A stretch of 64,000 bases of DNA, taken from Anaerolinea sp. GTDB lineage: Bacteria; Chloroflexota; Anaerolineae; Anaerolineales; Anaerolineaceae. The translations under genes were made by a program, and so were the position numbers. Numbering within the stretch: position 1 is the first letter of the stretch; each line of letters opens with the position of its first letter. Location of the stretch: assembly GCA_029975965.1 (NCBI GenBank), contig JARKOV010000166.1, forward strand, positions 1 to 64,000, written 5' to 3'. Positions 1 through 8,464 of this stretch are shown one piece after another. The notes under the pieces were generated by a model. The model saw nothing but the letters and a program-made list of their open reading frames with translations. It had not been told where the DNA came from and did not search any database.

Positions 1-132
1 GGCCTGGTCGACGCTGCGCGATGACGAAACGCCCGAATTTGCCACCGTCTGGCTGGAAATCAGGCGGAAACTGACCAACAGAAAGCCTGCAGCGAGCAGG
101 GCGATGACGGCCAAAATCCACAAACGTTTCAT
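1..132 (-). CDS. Membrane-anchored or secreted protein, N-terminal fragment
   Basis: Partial gene running off the left edge; 44 codons are visible. The ATG at 132-130 is preceded by a GAGG ribosome site on the minus strand. The visible N-terminus is MKRLW followed by a hydrophobic stretch of about 17 residues (ILAVIALLAAGFLLVSF), typical of a signal peptide or a single membrane anchor, then a Ser-rich segment. No domain is visible, so the function is unknown. It is divergent from the oxidoreductase operon on the plus strand and shares the intergenic region 133-310 with it. Confidence 0.6.
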   Translation of the reverse strand, partial: MKRLWILAVIALLAAGFLLVSFRLISSQTVANSGVSSSRSVDQA

Positions 133-272
133 GCGAACCTCAATCTTTGAATGGTTACGGCGCGGCGCATCCTTGTTGCGGCCGTCGCACTATGATATAC
201 GCTGCAGCAAGCCGCCGGTTGCACGCGCCAATCGGGGCTGGTTTTTTACAGCGAGGCTTTCATTTCACGATA

Positions 273-278
273 TATAAT
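273..278 (+). promoter_or_regulatory. Candidate -10 box upstream of the hexosamine operon
   Basis: A perfect TATAAT lies 33 bases before the ATG at 311, in an AT-rich stretch within otherwise GC-rich DNA. A matching -35 box at the usual spacing is not evident: the nearest candidate, TTTACA at 245-250, is 22 bases away. Treat it as a plausible promoter only. Confidence 0.4.
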
Positions 279-310
279 AGGCCTACACCAACATCGATAC
301 GGAGCATCCC

Positions 311-1573
311 ATGACCCCTACCAACCAACCGGTGACCGCCGTCGTGGCCGGGGCGGGCGGGCGAGGCATCACCTACAGCCTGTTCGCCAAAGAGCACCCC
401 GAGCGCCTGCGCATCGTCGGCGTGGCCGAGCCGCGCGCCTGGAACCGCGACAAGATGGTCGACCTGCACGGCATCCCGCCGGAGAACGTGTTCAGCGACT
501 GGCGCGAGCTGGCCGCCCGCCCAAAGCTGGCCGACGCGGTGATCATCGCCACCCAGGACCGCATGCACGTCGAGCCGGCCGAAGCCTTCGCCGACCGTGG
601 ATACGCCATGCTGCTGGAAAAACCGATGGCCCCCAGCGAAGCGGACTGCGCGCGCATCGTCGCGGCGGCCAAACGCAACGGCATCCTCTTCGCGGTGTGC
701 CACGTGATGCGCTACACCAGCTACACCCGCGCCTTGAAAAAGCTGTTGGATGCCGGCGCGGTGGGCGAGATCATCAGCCTCCAGCACCTTGAGCCGGTGG
801 GGTACTGGCACCAGGCGCACTCGTTCGTGCGCGGGAACTGGCGCAACTCGCAAGAATCGTCGCCCATGCTGCTGGCCAAATCCTGCCACGACCTGGATTG
901 GATTCGCCACGTGATGGGCGTCCCCTGCCAGTCGGTCTCCTCCTTCGGCTCGCTGGCGCACTTCACCAAAGCGCACAAACCGCCCGAAGCCGGCGCGGCG
1001 ACGCGCTGCCTGGACTGCGCTTACGAGCCGCAGTGCCCTTACTCGGCCAGGAAAATCTACCTCGGGCGGCTGGCGCAGGGCTACACCGGTTGGCCGGTGG
1101 ACGTGGTCGTGCCCGACCCGGACGAAGCCCGCCTGACCGAGGCGCTGCGCAGCGGGCCGTACGGGCGCTGCGTGTACGAGTGCGACAACGACGTGGTCGA
1201 TCACCAGGTGGTCAACATGCTCTTTGAGGGGGGCAAAACGGCCGTCTTCACCATGACCGCCTTCAACCAGTCGGCCCACCGCAAGACGCGCATCTTCGGT
1301 ACCCGCGGCGAGATCTACGGCGACGGCGAGCGCATCGAGCTGCTCGATTTCCTCACCGACCAGACCACCGTCTATGACACCAACACCGCCGATGGGGGCA
1401 TCCTCGGCGGCCACGGCGGCGGCGACTACGGGCTGATGGACTCCTTCGTCTCCGCGCTGGCGTCTGGCGACCGCGGGCTGATCCTCTCCGGCGCGGACGA
1501 GTCGCTGGAGACGCACCGCATGGTGTTTGCCGCGGAGCGCGCGCGCCTGGAGCATCGCGTGGTGGATTTGTGA
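311..1573 (+). CDS. Gfo/Idh/MocA family oxidoreductase
   Basis: Predicted NAD(P)-dependent sugar oxidoreductase or dehydrogenase of 420 aa. The N-terminal Rossmann fold shows the glycine-rich VVAGAGGRG near residue 12, and the family EKPMA motif follows near residue 100 (the Lys is the usual catalytic residue). A Cys-containing segment around residues 235-250 (CLDCAYEPQCPYS) is seen in several sugar-dehydrogenase members of the family. CGGAG precedes the ATG. Its stop overlaps the GTG start of the next gene, so it is translationally coupled to the nucleotidyltransferase. Context suggests a substrate related to amino sugars or their derivatives; the actual substrate is not known. Confidence 0.85.
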   Translation: MTPTNQPVTAVVAGAGGRGITYSLFAKEHPERLRIVGVAEPRAWNRDKMVDLHGIPPENVFSDWRELAARPKLADAVIIATQDRMHVEPAEAFADRGYAMLLEKPMAPSEADCARIVAAAKRNGILFAVCHVMRYTSYTRALKKLLDAGAVGEIISLQHLEPVGYWHQAHSFVRGNWRNSQESSPMLLAKSCHDLDWIRHVMGVPCQSVSSFGSLAHFTKAHKPPEAGAATRCLDCAYEPQCPYSARKIYLGRLAQGYTGWPVDVVVPDPDEARLTEALRSGPYGRCVYECDNDVVDHQVVNMLFEGGKTAVFTMTAFNQSAHRKTRIFGTRGEIYGDGERIELLDFLTDQTTVYDTNTADGGILGGHGGGDYGLMDSFVSALASGDRGLILSGADESLETHRMVFAAERARLEHRVVDL

Positions 1574-2487
1574 ACCACGCGCCGGCGCTGATCATCATGG
1601 CGGCGGGGATCGGCAGCCGCTTCGGCGGGCTCAAGCAGGTCGAGCCGGTCGGGCCGGGAGGGGAGCTGGTCATCGAGTATTCCATCTTCGACGCGCTGCG
1701 CGCCGGTTTTGGCAAGGTGATCTTCCTCATCCGCGAGGAAATGTTCGACCTGTTCCGCGAAAAGGTCGGCCGGCGGGTGGAAGGGCAAGTCGAGACGGAC
1801 TACGCCTTCCAGCGCCTCGATGACCTCCCGCCGGGCTTCAGCCCGCCGCCTGGCCGGGTGAAACCTTGGGGCACTGCCCACGCCGTGCTGAGCTGCCGCG
1901 AGCACGTGCGCCAGCCGTTCGCCGCGATCAACGCCGACGACTTTTACGGGCGCGAGACGTTCGCTGTGGTCGGAGCCCACCTGGCCGGGCTGGAGGAAAC
2001 GGGCGGACGCCTGGAAGGCTGCATGGCCGGTTTCGTGCTCGGCAACACGCTCTCCGAGCACGGCAGCGTGGCGCGCGGGGTGTGCCAGGTCAGCCAAGAC
2101 GGCTACCTGAGCGGGGTGCGCGAGCATCTGCGCATCCAGCGCATCGCCGGGGTGGTGCAGACCAGCCCCGACGGGCAGGAATGGCACCCTCTGCGCGAAG
2201 ACACGCCGGTCTCGATGAACCTGTGGGGGTTCACCCCGGGCATATTCGACGGGCTGGCCGGGCGCTTCGCCGCCTTTCTCCAGCGAAACGCCGCCGCCGA
2301 GAAAGCCGAGTTTTACCTCCCGGAAGCGGCTGGCGAATTGATTGCAGAGGGCTGCCTGCGCGTGCGCGTCCTCCCCACGGCGGCGCGCTGGTTCGGGGTG
2401 ACCTACCCGGCCGACCTGCCGCTGGTGCGCCGCGGCATTCAATCGCTGATCGACGCGGGTGAGTACCCGCGAAACTTATGGGCATGA
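1570..2487 (+). CDS. Sugar nucleotidyltransferase-like protein
   Basis: A 305 aa protein whose N-terminus (LIIMAAGIGSRFGGLKQ) is the nucleotide-binding signature of NDP-sugar pyrophosphorylases: a GxGxR-type loop followed by a Lys. Such enzymes join a sugar 1-phosphate to an NTP. The GTG start at 1570 overlaps the previous stop as GTGA. The next gene encodes a NahK-like anomeric kinase, whose product (HexNAc-1-phosphate) would be a natural substrate, giving UDP-HexNAc. The length and N-terminus fit the family, but the C-terminal half is not obviously a left-handed beta helix. Substrate assignment rests on context. Confidence 0.75.
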   Translation: MNHAPALIIMAAGIGSRFGGLKQVEPVGPGGELVIEYSIFDALRAGFGKVIFLIREEMFDLFREKVGRRVEGQVETDYAFQRLDDLPPGFSPPPGRVKPWGTAHAVLSCREHVRQPFAAINADDFYGRETFAVVGAHLAGLEETGGRLEGCMAGFVLGNTLSEHGSVARGVCQVSQDGYLSGVREHLRIQRIAGVVQTSPDGQEWHPLREDTPVSMNLWGFTPGIFDGLAGRFAAFLQRNAAAEKAEFYLPEAAGELIAEGCLRVRVLPTAARWFGVTYPADLPLVRRGIQSLIDAGEYPRNLWA

Positions 2488-2497
2488 AAAGGAGCCG

Positions 2498-3634
2498 ATG
2501 ACCACCCCTCCCACACCCGACCTGGCCGAGATCGGCCGGCGCTTCGCCATCGAAGGCCGGTTCGTCGAAGCCCGCCCGTACGGCAACGGTCACATCAACG
2601 ACACCTACCTCTCCACCTACCGCACCCCCGCCGGCGAAGCGCATTACGTGCACCAGCGCATCAACCACCACGTGTTCAAGCAACCCGAACGGGTGATGGA
2701 GAACATCCTGCGCGTCACGGCGCACATCCGCGAGCAGGTGCGGGCGAGCCACGGCGACCCCACCCGCGAAACGCTGACCCTCATCCCCACCGCAGCGGGA
2801 GCTTACGCCTACCGCGACGCGGAGGGCTACACCTGGCGCACTTACCACAACATCGAGGGCGCGCGCACCTACGACACGGCCCCCAACCTGCGCACCGTCT
2901 ACGAAGCCGCCTACGCTTTTGGCAATTTTCAAAAGCAATTGGCCAGCCTGCCGGGCGAGCGGCTGCACGAGACCATCCCCAACTTCCACCACACCCGCCT
3001 GCGCTTCGAAGCCTTCGTGCGCGCCGTCGAGGCCGACCCGGCCAACCGCGCCGCGGGGGTCAAGCGCGACATCGAGTTCCTGCTCAAACGCGAAGCCGAC
3101 GCCTCGGTGGTGGTGGACTTGCTTGCCCAGGGCCGCCTGCCCGAGCGCGTCACCCACAACGACACCAAGATCAACAACGTGCTGATCGACGACCTGACCG
3201 GGCGCGGCCTGTGTGTCATCGACCTGGACACGGTCATGCCCGGCTCGACGCTGTACGATTTCGGCGACATGGTGCGCGCCGGCGCCGCGCGCGGGGCGGA
3301 GGACGAGCCGGACCCCGCCAAAAGCGGCTTCGACCTGAGCCTGTTCACCCAACTGGCGCGCGGCTACGTGCACGCCGCGCGCGATTTTCTCACCCCGGCG
3401 GAGTTCGAGCTGCTCGCTTTCGGCGGGAAGCTGATCACCTACGAGCAGGCGCTGCGCTTTCTGGGTGATTACGTCAATGGGGACGTGTATTACAAAATCC
3501 ACCGCCCCAACCACAACCTCGACCGCGCCCGCACGCAAATCAAAATGATCGCCGAGATGGAAGAACAAATGGGCCTGATGGAGGCCATCATCGACCGCTG
3601 CAAGAAAGAGGAAAACCATGCCGCCAACCGTTAG
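2498..3634 (+). CDS. Phosphotransferase, N-acetylhexosamine 1-kinase (NahK)-like
   Basis: Aminoglycoside-phosphotransferase fold kinase, 378 aa. The Brenner-type catalytic segment THNDTKINNVL and the metal-binding VIDLDTVMPG closely match the NahK group, which phosphorylates GlcNAc or GalNAc at C1. An earlier GTG at 2459 is in frame, but the ATG at 2498 has AAGGAG at 2489-2494 and follows the previous stop by 10 bases, so I chose it. The gene overlaps the GH20 hexosaminidase by 17 bases, which would supply the free N-acetylhexosamine. Fold and reaction type are well supported; the precise sugar is inferred. Confidence 0.85.
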   Translation: MTTPPTPDLAEIGRRFAIEGRFVEARPYGNGHINDTYLSTYRTPAGEAHYVHQRINHHVFKQPERVMENILRVTAHIREQVRASHGDPTRETLTLIPTAAGAYAYRDAEGYTWRTYHNIEGARTYDTAPNLRTVYEAAYAFGNFQKQLASLPGERLHETIPNFHHTRLRFEAFVRAVEADPANRAAGVKRDIEFLLKREADASVVVDLLAQGRLPERVTHNDTKINNVLIDDLTGRGLCVIDLDTVMPGSTLYDFGDMVRAGAARGAEDEPDPAKSGFDLSLFTQLARGYVHAARDFLTPAEFELLAFGGKLITYEQALRFLGDYVNGDVYYKIHRPNHNLDRARTQIKMIAEMEEQMGLMEAIIDRCKKEENHAANR

Positions 3635-5168
3635 CATCATCCCCCAACCCGTTCACCTCGCCCTCCATGAGGGTCGCTTCACCTTCACCCCGCAGACCGC
3701 GCTCTTGTTCGACGCGCCTGCCGCCGCGGTGGCCGCTTGTCTGCGCGCCGACCTGGCGCGCGCCGCCGGCATCCACCTGCAAACCGCCGGGAGCGCCGCC
3801 GCGGTAGAGTTCCGCCTGGACGCGAGCCTCTCCAAGCTGGGCAAGGAAGGCTACCGCCTGGAGATCAACCCGGGCCGCATCCTGGCGCGCGCGCCGCAGC
3901 TCAACGGGTTGTTCTACGCCCTGCAGAGCCTGCGCCAGTTGCTGCCGGCGGCGATCTTCAGCCCAACTGCCGTCTCCGGCGTGGACTGGTCGGTGCCCTG
4001 CCTGGAGATCGAAGACCAGCCCCGCTTCGCCTGGCGCGGGGCGATGCTCGACTCGTGCCGCTACTTCATGCCCAAAGCCTTCGTGCTCAAGTTCATCGAC
4101 CTGCTCGCGCTGCACAAGCTCAACTCCTTCCACTGGCACCTCACCGATGACCAGGGTTGGCGCATCGAGATCCAGCGCTATCCCCGCCTGACCGAGGTCG
4201 GCGCGTGGCGCAAGGAGACGCTGGTGGGCCACTTCGAGCGGAATGTTGAAAACCCGACCTATGACGGCACCCCGCACGGCGGCTTCTACACGCAGGACGA
4301 CGTGCGCGAGGTGGTGGCCTACGCCACCGAGCGCTTCATCAACGTGGTGCCGGAGATCGAGATGCCCGGGCACAGCCAGGCCGCCGTGGCCGCCTACCCT
4401 GAGCTGGGCAACCTGGATCGACCGCTCGAGGTCAGCACGATCTGGGGCGTCCACGAGCACGTTTTCAACGTCGAAGAAGGCACCTTCACCTTCCTGACCG
4501 GCGTGCTGGACGAGGTGCTGGAGCTCTTCCCCAGCCCGTTCATCCACGTCGGGGGGGACGAGTGCCCCAAGAAGGAATGGCGCGAAAGCCCGGCTGCCCA
4601 GGCGCGCATGCGCGAGCTTGGCCTGAAGGACGAGGATGAGCTGCAAAGCTGGTTCATCCGCCGCATCGACCGCTACCTGACCGCGAAAGGCCGCCGCCTG
4701 ATCGGGTGGGACGAGATCCTCGAGGGCGGGCTGGCGGAAAACGCCGCGGTCATGTCGTGGCGCGGCGAGGAGGGCGGCATCGCCGCGGCCAACGCCGGTC
4801 ACGACGTGGTCATGGCCCCGTACCATTCCACTTACCTGGATTACTACCAGACGGCGGACCGCTCGAAAGAGCCGCTGTCGATCGGCGGTCACCTGCCGCT
4901 GGAGAAGGTCTACGCCTACGAGCCGATCCCCGCGGCGATCGCCCCCGACAAAGCCCATCACGTGCTCGGCACGCAGGGCCAGTTGTGGACCGAATACATC
5001 CCCACCCCGGAGCATTGCGAGTACATGGCCTTCCCGCGCCTGAGCGCGCTGGCCGAGGTCGCCTGGCAGCCGGCGGGGCGCAAGGACTTTGCCGGCTTCA
5101 AAGCCCGGCTGGGCGAGCACCTCAAGCGGCTGGACCAATTGCAGGTGAACTACCACCAGCTCGATTGA
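3618..5168 (+). CDS. Beta-N-acetylhexosaminidase, GH20
   Basis: 516 aa enzyme that removes terminal beta-GlcNAc or beta-GalNAc. The N-terminal non-catalytic domain is followed by the TIM barrel with HWHLTDDQGW near residue 171 and the catalytic pair Asp314-Glu315 in HVGGDE. The Asp orients the substrate acetamido group and the Glu is the acid/base. No signal peptide is seen, so it should act on imported chito- or glycan-derived oligosaccharides. An AAGAGG ribosome site lies inside the end of the kinase gene. It is the last gene of the four-gene operon; a strong hairpin follows at 5201. Confidence 0.95.
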   Translation: MPPTVSIIPQPVHLALHEGRFTFTPQTALLFDAPAAAVAACLRADLARAAGIHLQTAGSAAAVEFRLDASLSKLGKEGYRLEINPGRILARAPQLNGLFYALQSLRQLLPAAIFSPTAVSGVDWSVPCLEIEDQPRFAWRGAMLDSCRYFMPKAFVLKFIDLLALHKLNSFHWHLTDDQGWRIEIQRYPRLTEVGAWRKETLVGHFERNVENPTYDGTPHGGFYTQDDVREVVAYATERFINVVPEIEMPGHSQAAVAAYPELGNLDRPLEVSTIWGVHEHVFNVEEGTFTFLTGVLDEVLELFPSPFIHVGGDECPKKEWRESPAAQARMRELGLKDEDELQSWFIRRIDRYLTAKGRRLIGWDEILEGGLAENAAVMSWRGEEGGIAAANAGHDVVMAPYHSTYLDYYQTADRSKEPLSIGGHLPLEKVYAYEPIPAAIAPDKAHHVLGTQGQLWTEYIPTPEHCEYMAFPRLSALAEVAWQPAGRKDFAGFKARLGEHLKRLDQLQVNYHQLD

Positions 5169-5200
5169 CCTGGCGCGGCAAAGGGTGGTTGTTAATAGAT

Positions 5201-5231
5201 CACAGGGGCACGGCTGCGCCGTGCCCCTGTG
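5201..5231 (+). terminator. Hairpin after the GH20 operon
   Basis: Perfect 13-bp inverted repeat (CACAGGGGCACGG and its complement) with a 5-base loop, 33 bases after the GH20 stop. A TTTT tract follows only 10 bases later, so it may be a weak terminator or an mRNA 3'-end stabiliser. Confidence 0.6.
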
Positions 5232-5349
5232 AAGCCTGTTTTCAACTGCGGTCAGGCCTTCACCACACCCCCGGCGCGAGGCGGTAGCGCACCCTGCGGG
5301 CACAAAATTAACCAAACCGTCCTGTTGGATGCCTGGAGAACGCCGTTTG

Positions 5350-7110
5350 ATGAACCCGCGAACCAAGAAATTCCTGTCGTATTACCGGCCTTATCTCGGA
5401 ACATTCCTGACGACGATGATTTGCGCGATGCTCGTCGCCGCTATCACCCTGGTCTTGCCGCTCTGCGTGCGCTACATCACCCGCAACATCCTGGAAGCCA
5501 GTTTGCCAGACGCGCTCCCGCAGATCCTCCGCGTGGGCGCGCTGATGCTCGGGCTGGTGCTGGTCCACACCGCCTGCAATTTCTACGTCGACTACCGCGG
5601 TCACGCCATGGGCGCCATGATGGAAAGCGACATGCGCAAGGAATTGTTCGATCACTACCAAAAATTGTCCTTCCGCTTTTACGACGAACAGAAGACCGGC
5701 CAGTTAATGTCGCGGCTCACCCACGACCTGCTCTCCCTGGCCGAGCTGTACCACCACGGGCCGGAAGATTACGTGATCTACCTGATCAAGTTCGTCGGCG
5801 CATTCGTCATCTTGCTCACCATCAACATCGAGCTCACCCTGGCCGTCTTCATCTTCTTGCCCGTCCTGGCGATCTTCTCACTCTACCTGAATAAAAAAGT
5901 TCACGCGGCTTTCAAGAGGAGCAGAGAGCGCATCGGAGATGTCAACGCCCAGGTCGAAGACAACCTGGCCGGGATCCGCGTGGTGAAATCCTTCGCCAAC
6001 GAGGCGATCGAAAAGGAAAAATTCGCCCAGGCAAACGACCGCTTCCTGGCGAGCCGCAAAGAGGTCTACAAGACCGAAGCCTACCTGTCGCAAGGCGTGG
6101 GGGTGATCACGCAGTTGATCACCATCGCCGTGATCGTGGTGGGCGGCGCGAGCATCTTGAACGCGCGGCTGGATGTGGCCGATTTGATCACCTTCCTGCT
6201 CTACATCGGCAACTTCATCGAGCCGGTGCAGAAGCTGCCCCATATGACCCAACAGTTCCAGGAGGGCATCACCGGCTTTGAGCGCTTCCTGGAGATCATC
6301 GAGATCGAGCCGGACATCCAGGATGCCCCGCATGCCATCCACCTGGCGAACGCCCGCGGCGACGTGGTCTTCAAAGGCGTCGGCTTCAAATACTACGAAG
6401 ACCACGCTTACGTCCTGAGGGACATCCACCTGGATGTGAAAGCCGGCGACACCATCGCGCTGGTCGGCTCCTCCGGCGTCGGCAAAACCACCCTGTGCTC
6501 GCTGATCCCCCGGTTCTACGAGGTGGGCGAGGGGGAGGTGCGGCTGGACGGGGTCAACGTGAAGGATATCCGCCTGGATTCGCTGCGGCGCAACATCGGC
6601 GTCGTGCAGCAAGACGTGTACCTCTTTGCCGGGACCGTCCTCGAAAACATCCGCTATGGCAAGCCGGAAGCCACCTTTGAAGAAATCGTTGCGGCGGCCA
6701 AAAAGGCCAACGCGCACCGGTTCATCCTCGACCTGCCGGACGGCTACAACACCGACATCGGACAGCGCGGCGTGAAGCTCTCCGGTGGGCAGAAACAGCG
6801 CCTGAGCATCGCGCGCGTTTTCCTGAAAAATCCCCCCGTGCTCATCTTCGACGAAGCCACCAGCGCGCTCGACAACGAAAGCGAGCAGGTGATCCAGGAT
6901 TCGCTTGCAAAGCTGGCGAAAAACCGCACCACCTTCATCATCGCTCACCGCCTGTCCACCATCCGCACCGCGCAGCGCATCGTGGTGCTCACCGAGCACG
7001 GGATCGGCGAAGAGGGCACCCATGACTCGCTGATGGCGTTGAACGGAACCTATGCGCACTTCTATACCATGCAGTTTGGCCCCTCCCGCGCCCAGGCCGG
7101 CGCCAAATGA
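5350..7110 (+). CDS. ABC exporter, fused transmembrane and ATPase domains
   Basis: Half-transporter of 586 aa, MsbA/LmrA type. About six membrane helices lie in residues 10-300, followed by an ATPase domain with Walker A GSSGVGKTT (near residue 375), signature LSGGQKQR, Walker B VLIFDEATSALD and the switch IAHRLST. It should act as a homodimer exporting lipids, drugs or peptides. A start 7 codons upstream (5329) is possible, but GGAGAA at 5335-5340 places the ribosome at the ATG of MNPRTKK. No partner half-transporter is adjacent, and the substrate cannot be read from sequence. Confidence 0.93.
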   Translation: MNPRTKKFLSYYRPYLGTFLTTMICAMLVAAITLVLPLCVRYITRNILEASLPDALPQILRVGALMLGLVLVHTACNFYVDYRGHAMGAMMESDMRKELFDHYQKLSFRFYDEQKTGQLMSRLTHDLLSLAELYHHGPEDYVIYLIKFVGAFVILLTINIELTLAVFIFLPVLAIFSLYLNKKVHAAFKRSRERIGDVNAQVEDNLAGIRVVKSFANEAIEKEKFAQANDRFLASRKEVYKTEAYLSQGVGVITQLITIAVIVVGGASILNARLDVADLITFLLYIGNFIEPVQKLPHMTQQFQEGITGFERFLEIIEIEPDIQDAPHAIHLANARGDVVFKGVGFKYYEDHAYVLRDIHLDVKAGDTIALVGSSGVGKTTLCSLIPRFYEVGEGEVRLDGVNVKDIRLDSLRRNIGVVQQDVYLFAGTVLENIRYGKPEATFEEIVAAAKKANAHRFILDLPDGYNTDIGQRGVKLSGGQKQRLSIARVFLKNPPVLIFDEATSALDNESEQVIQDSLAKLAKNRTTFIIAHRLSTIRTAQRIVVLTEHGIGEEGTHDSLMALNGTYAHFYTMQFGPSRAQAGAK

Positions 7111-7205
7111 GCCGGAGCGCCGCTGCTGCGCGTGATTCCAGCGCCGAAACGGTCCGTGCGGAACCTTCCGCCTGCCCTGGACGTCTTAGTGTTGTGTCAA
7201 ATGTA

Positions 7206-7223
7206 ATCTGACTGACCACTTAG
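7206..7223. repeat. CTAAGTGGTCAGTCAGAT-like element, copy 1
   Basis: Reads CTAAGTGGTCAGTCAGAT on the minus strand, 21 bases before the inhibitor gene start. Related sequences occur at 21084-21096 (TGGTCAGTCAGAT) and 27752-27768 (CTAAGTGACCAGTCAGA). The last lies just upstream of L-fucose isomerase. It could be an operator or a short dispersed repeat; no regulator is known. Confidence 0.35.
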
Positions 7224-7244
7224 CGTTGACGAAAGGAGTCAACT

Positions 7245-7658
7245 ATGGGAGGGAAAACCGCATTCACATTAGCGATTGTCGCGCTGGCGGCGCTGCTGCT
7301 GGTGACCACCACCTGCACCCCGCAGGGCGAGGTGGAGGTCGCCGCGCAAGACAACGGCGGGCAGATTGAAGCCAAGGTCGGGGATGTGCTGATCGTCAAG
7401 CTGGACGCCAACCCCAGCACCGGTTACGCCTGGGAGGCCGTCGACCTGGATGGCAAGATCCTGGCGCAAAAAGGCGAGGTGGAATTCCAGCAGGCCAAAA
7501 CCGAGGGCGAGCCGCTGGTGGGGGCCGGCGGGACGCAGATCCTGCGCTACGACGTGCTGGCGACCGGCGAAACCGAGCTGAAACTCGTCTACCACCGCTC
7601 GTTCGAGCCGGACGTGGAGCCACTGCAAACCTTCAGCGTGCGGGTGGTGGTGAAGTGA
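7245..7658 (+). CDS. Chagasin-like (I42) protease inhibitor, exported
   Basis: 137 aa. A hydrophobic leader ends near Cys24 (LLLVTTTC); the lipobox is weak, so it may be a lipoprotein or simply secreted. The mature part carries the inhibitor loops of the chagasin family: NPSTGYAW near residue 55, GAGG near residue 90 and a C-terminal segment starting YHRSFEP in the place of the usual RPW loop. Family members block papain-like cysteine peptidases. AAGGAG lies 7 bases before the ATG. A strong terminator follows, so it is probably monocistronic. No cysteine peptidase is found nearby. Confidence 0.75.
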   Translation: MGGKTAFTLAIVALAALLLVTTTCTPQGEVEVAAQDNGGQIEAKVGDVLIVKLDANPSTGYAWEAVDLDGKILAQKGEVEFQQAKTEGEPLVGAGGTQILRYDVLATGETELKLVYHRSFEPDVEPLQTFSVRVVVK

Positions 7659-7667
7659 TCGCTTAAA

Positions 7668-7711
7668 CTCGCATGGAGAAGCGCGTGCGCTTCTCCATGC
7701 GAGACTTTTTT
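7668..7711. terminator. Rho-independent terminator, probably bidirectional
   Basis: Perfect 16-bp stem (7668-7683 and 7688-7703) with a CGTG loop, then AC and six T on the plus strand. It lies between the converging inhibitor gene and the M50-like gene. Confidence 0.9.
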
Positions 7712-7714
7712 CAA

Positions 7715-8464
7715 CTATTCTTCGATCCAGCGCATGCCCACAGCCAAGGCGCTGGCGGCGAGCAGTGCCAGCAACGCACCCGGCAGCCACTTGCGCCTCT
7801 TGAGCGCCACCCCGGTCGCCACCGCCAGCCCGCCGCTCAAGCCCAGGTTGACCTTGCGCACCGCTGAGTCGGCTTGCTGCGGGGTGCGCCCGCGCTCAAC
7901 CAGCCCCCATTTCAACAGCGGCCCGCCGTCGATGCCCGGGATGGGCAGCAACGAGACCGCTCCCAGCACAAGGTTAGTCTGGAAAGCCGCCCCCGCCACC
8001 TCTTGGGCAACGCTGCCCCGCGGGGCGAGCCTGAGCCACAGCCACGCCAGCGGCGCCAGGAGCAGGTTGAACAGCGGCCCGCCCAGCGAGCGAAACATGT
8101 GCTGTCGGGGCGTCACGGAGCGGTCGTTGAGCTGGTAATAGACCAGCAGCGGCATCCCGCCGACGATGCGCACCGCGTCAGCCGGCTTGCCAAGCCGCTG
8201 CGCCGCCGCCAGGTGAGCCAGGTTGTGACCCCATTCCGAACCCAACACCGCGACGGTTGTCAGCGCGCCGATCCCCGCGCGCGCCGCCAGGCTTCGCTCC
8301 GGCTGCCTGCGCCCCGCCGTCCAGGCCATCACCGCCCAGGTGACCAGCTCGGCAAAGGGCAGCCACGATCGACCGATGACCACCAGCGGCGCGCCGAACA
8401 GCGTCCCCAGGCGGGTGGTCGGGTCGGACGAAGTGGTCGCCAGCGGCCTTTTCGCCGTTTCAAT
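7715..8464 (-). CDS. M50-like membrane protein with altered HExxH motif
   Basis: Polytopic membrane protein of about 249 aa resembling site-2 (M50) metallopeptidases. The second M50 motif is clear ([11 protein letters not shown]; the Asp is a zinc ligand). The position of the first motif reads SEWGHNLAH rather than HEWGH, so the first zinc-binding His is missing and activity is doubtful. The start is unclear: no ATG, GTG or TTG lies between the end of mannonate dehydratase and the first membrane helix. An ATT at 8464 overlapping the upstream stop is the simplest choice, with GAGGAGG immediately before it; an internal CTG or GTG is possible. It is coupled to the upstream gene. Confidence 0.6.
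   Translation of the reverse strand: METAKRPLATTSSDPTTRLGTLFGAPLVVIGRSWLPFAELVTWAVMAWTAGRRQPERSLAARAGIGALTTVAVLGSEWGHNLAHLAAAQRLGKPADAVRIVGGMPLLVYYQLNDRSVTPRQHMFRSLGGPLFNLLLAPLAWLWLRLAPRGSVAQEVAGAAFQTNLVLGAVSLLPIPGIDGGPLLKWGLVERGRTPQQADSAVRKVNLGLSGGLAVATGVALKRRKWLPGALLALLAASALAVGMRWIEE

Noticed and set aside
260..1555. 431-codon open frame on the minus strand opposite the oxidoreductase
   Set aside because: A typical GC-rich shadow: Val/Ala/Gly/Arg-rich with no family motif, and fully opposite a clear gene with ribosome site.
3588..5366. 592-codon minus-strand frame opposite GH20
   Set aside because: No recognisable motif; GH20 on the other strand has catalytic residues and operon context.
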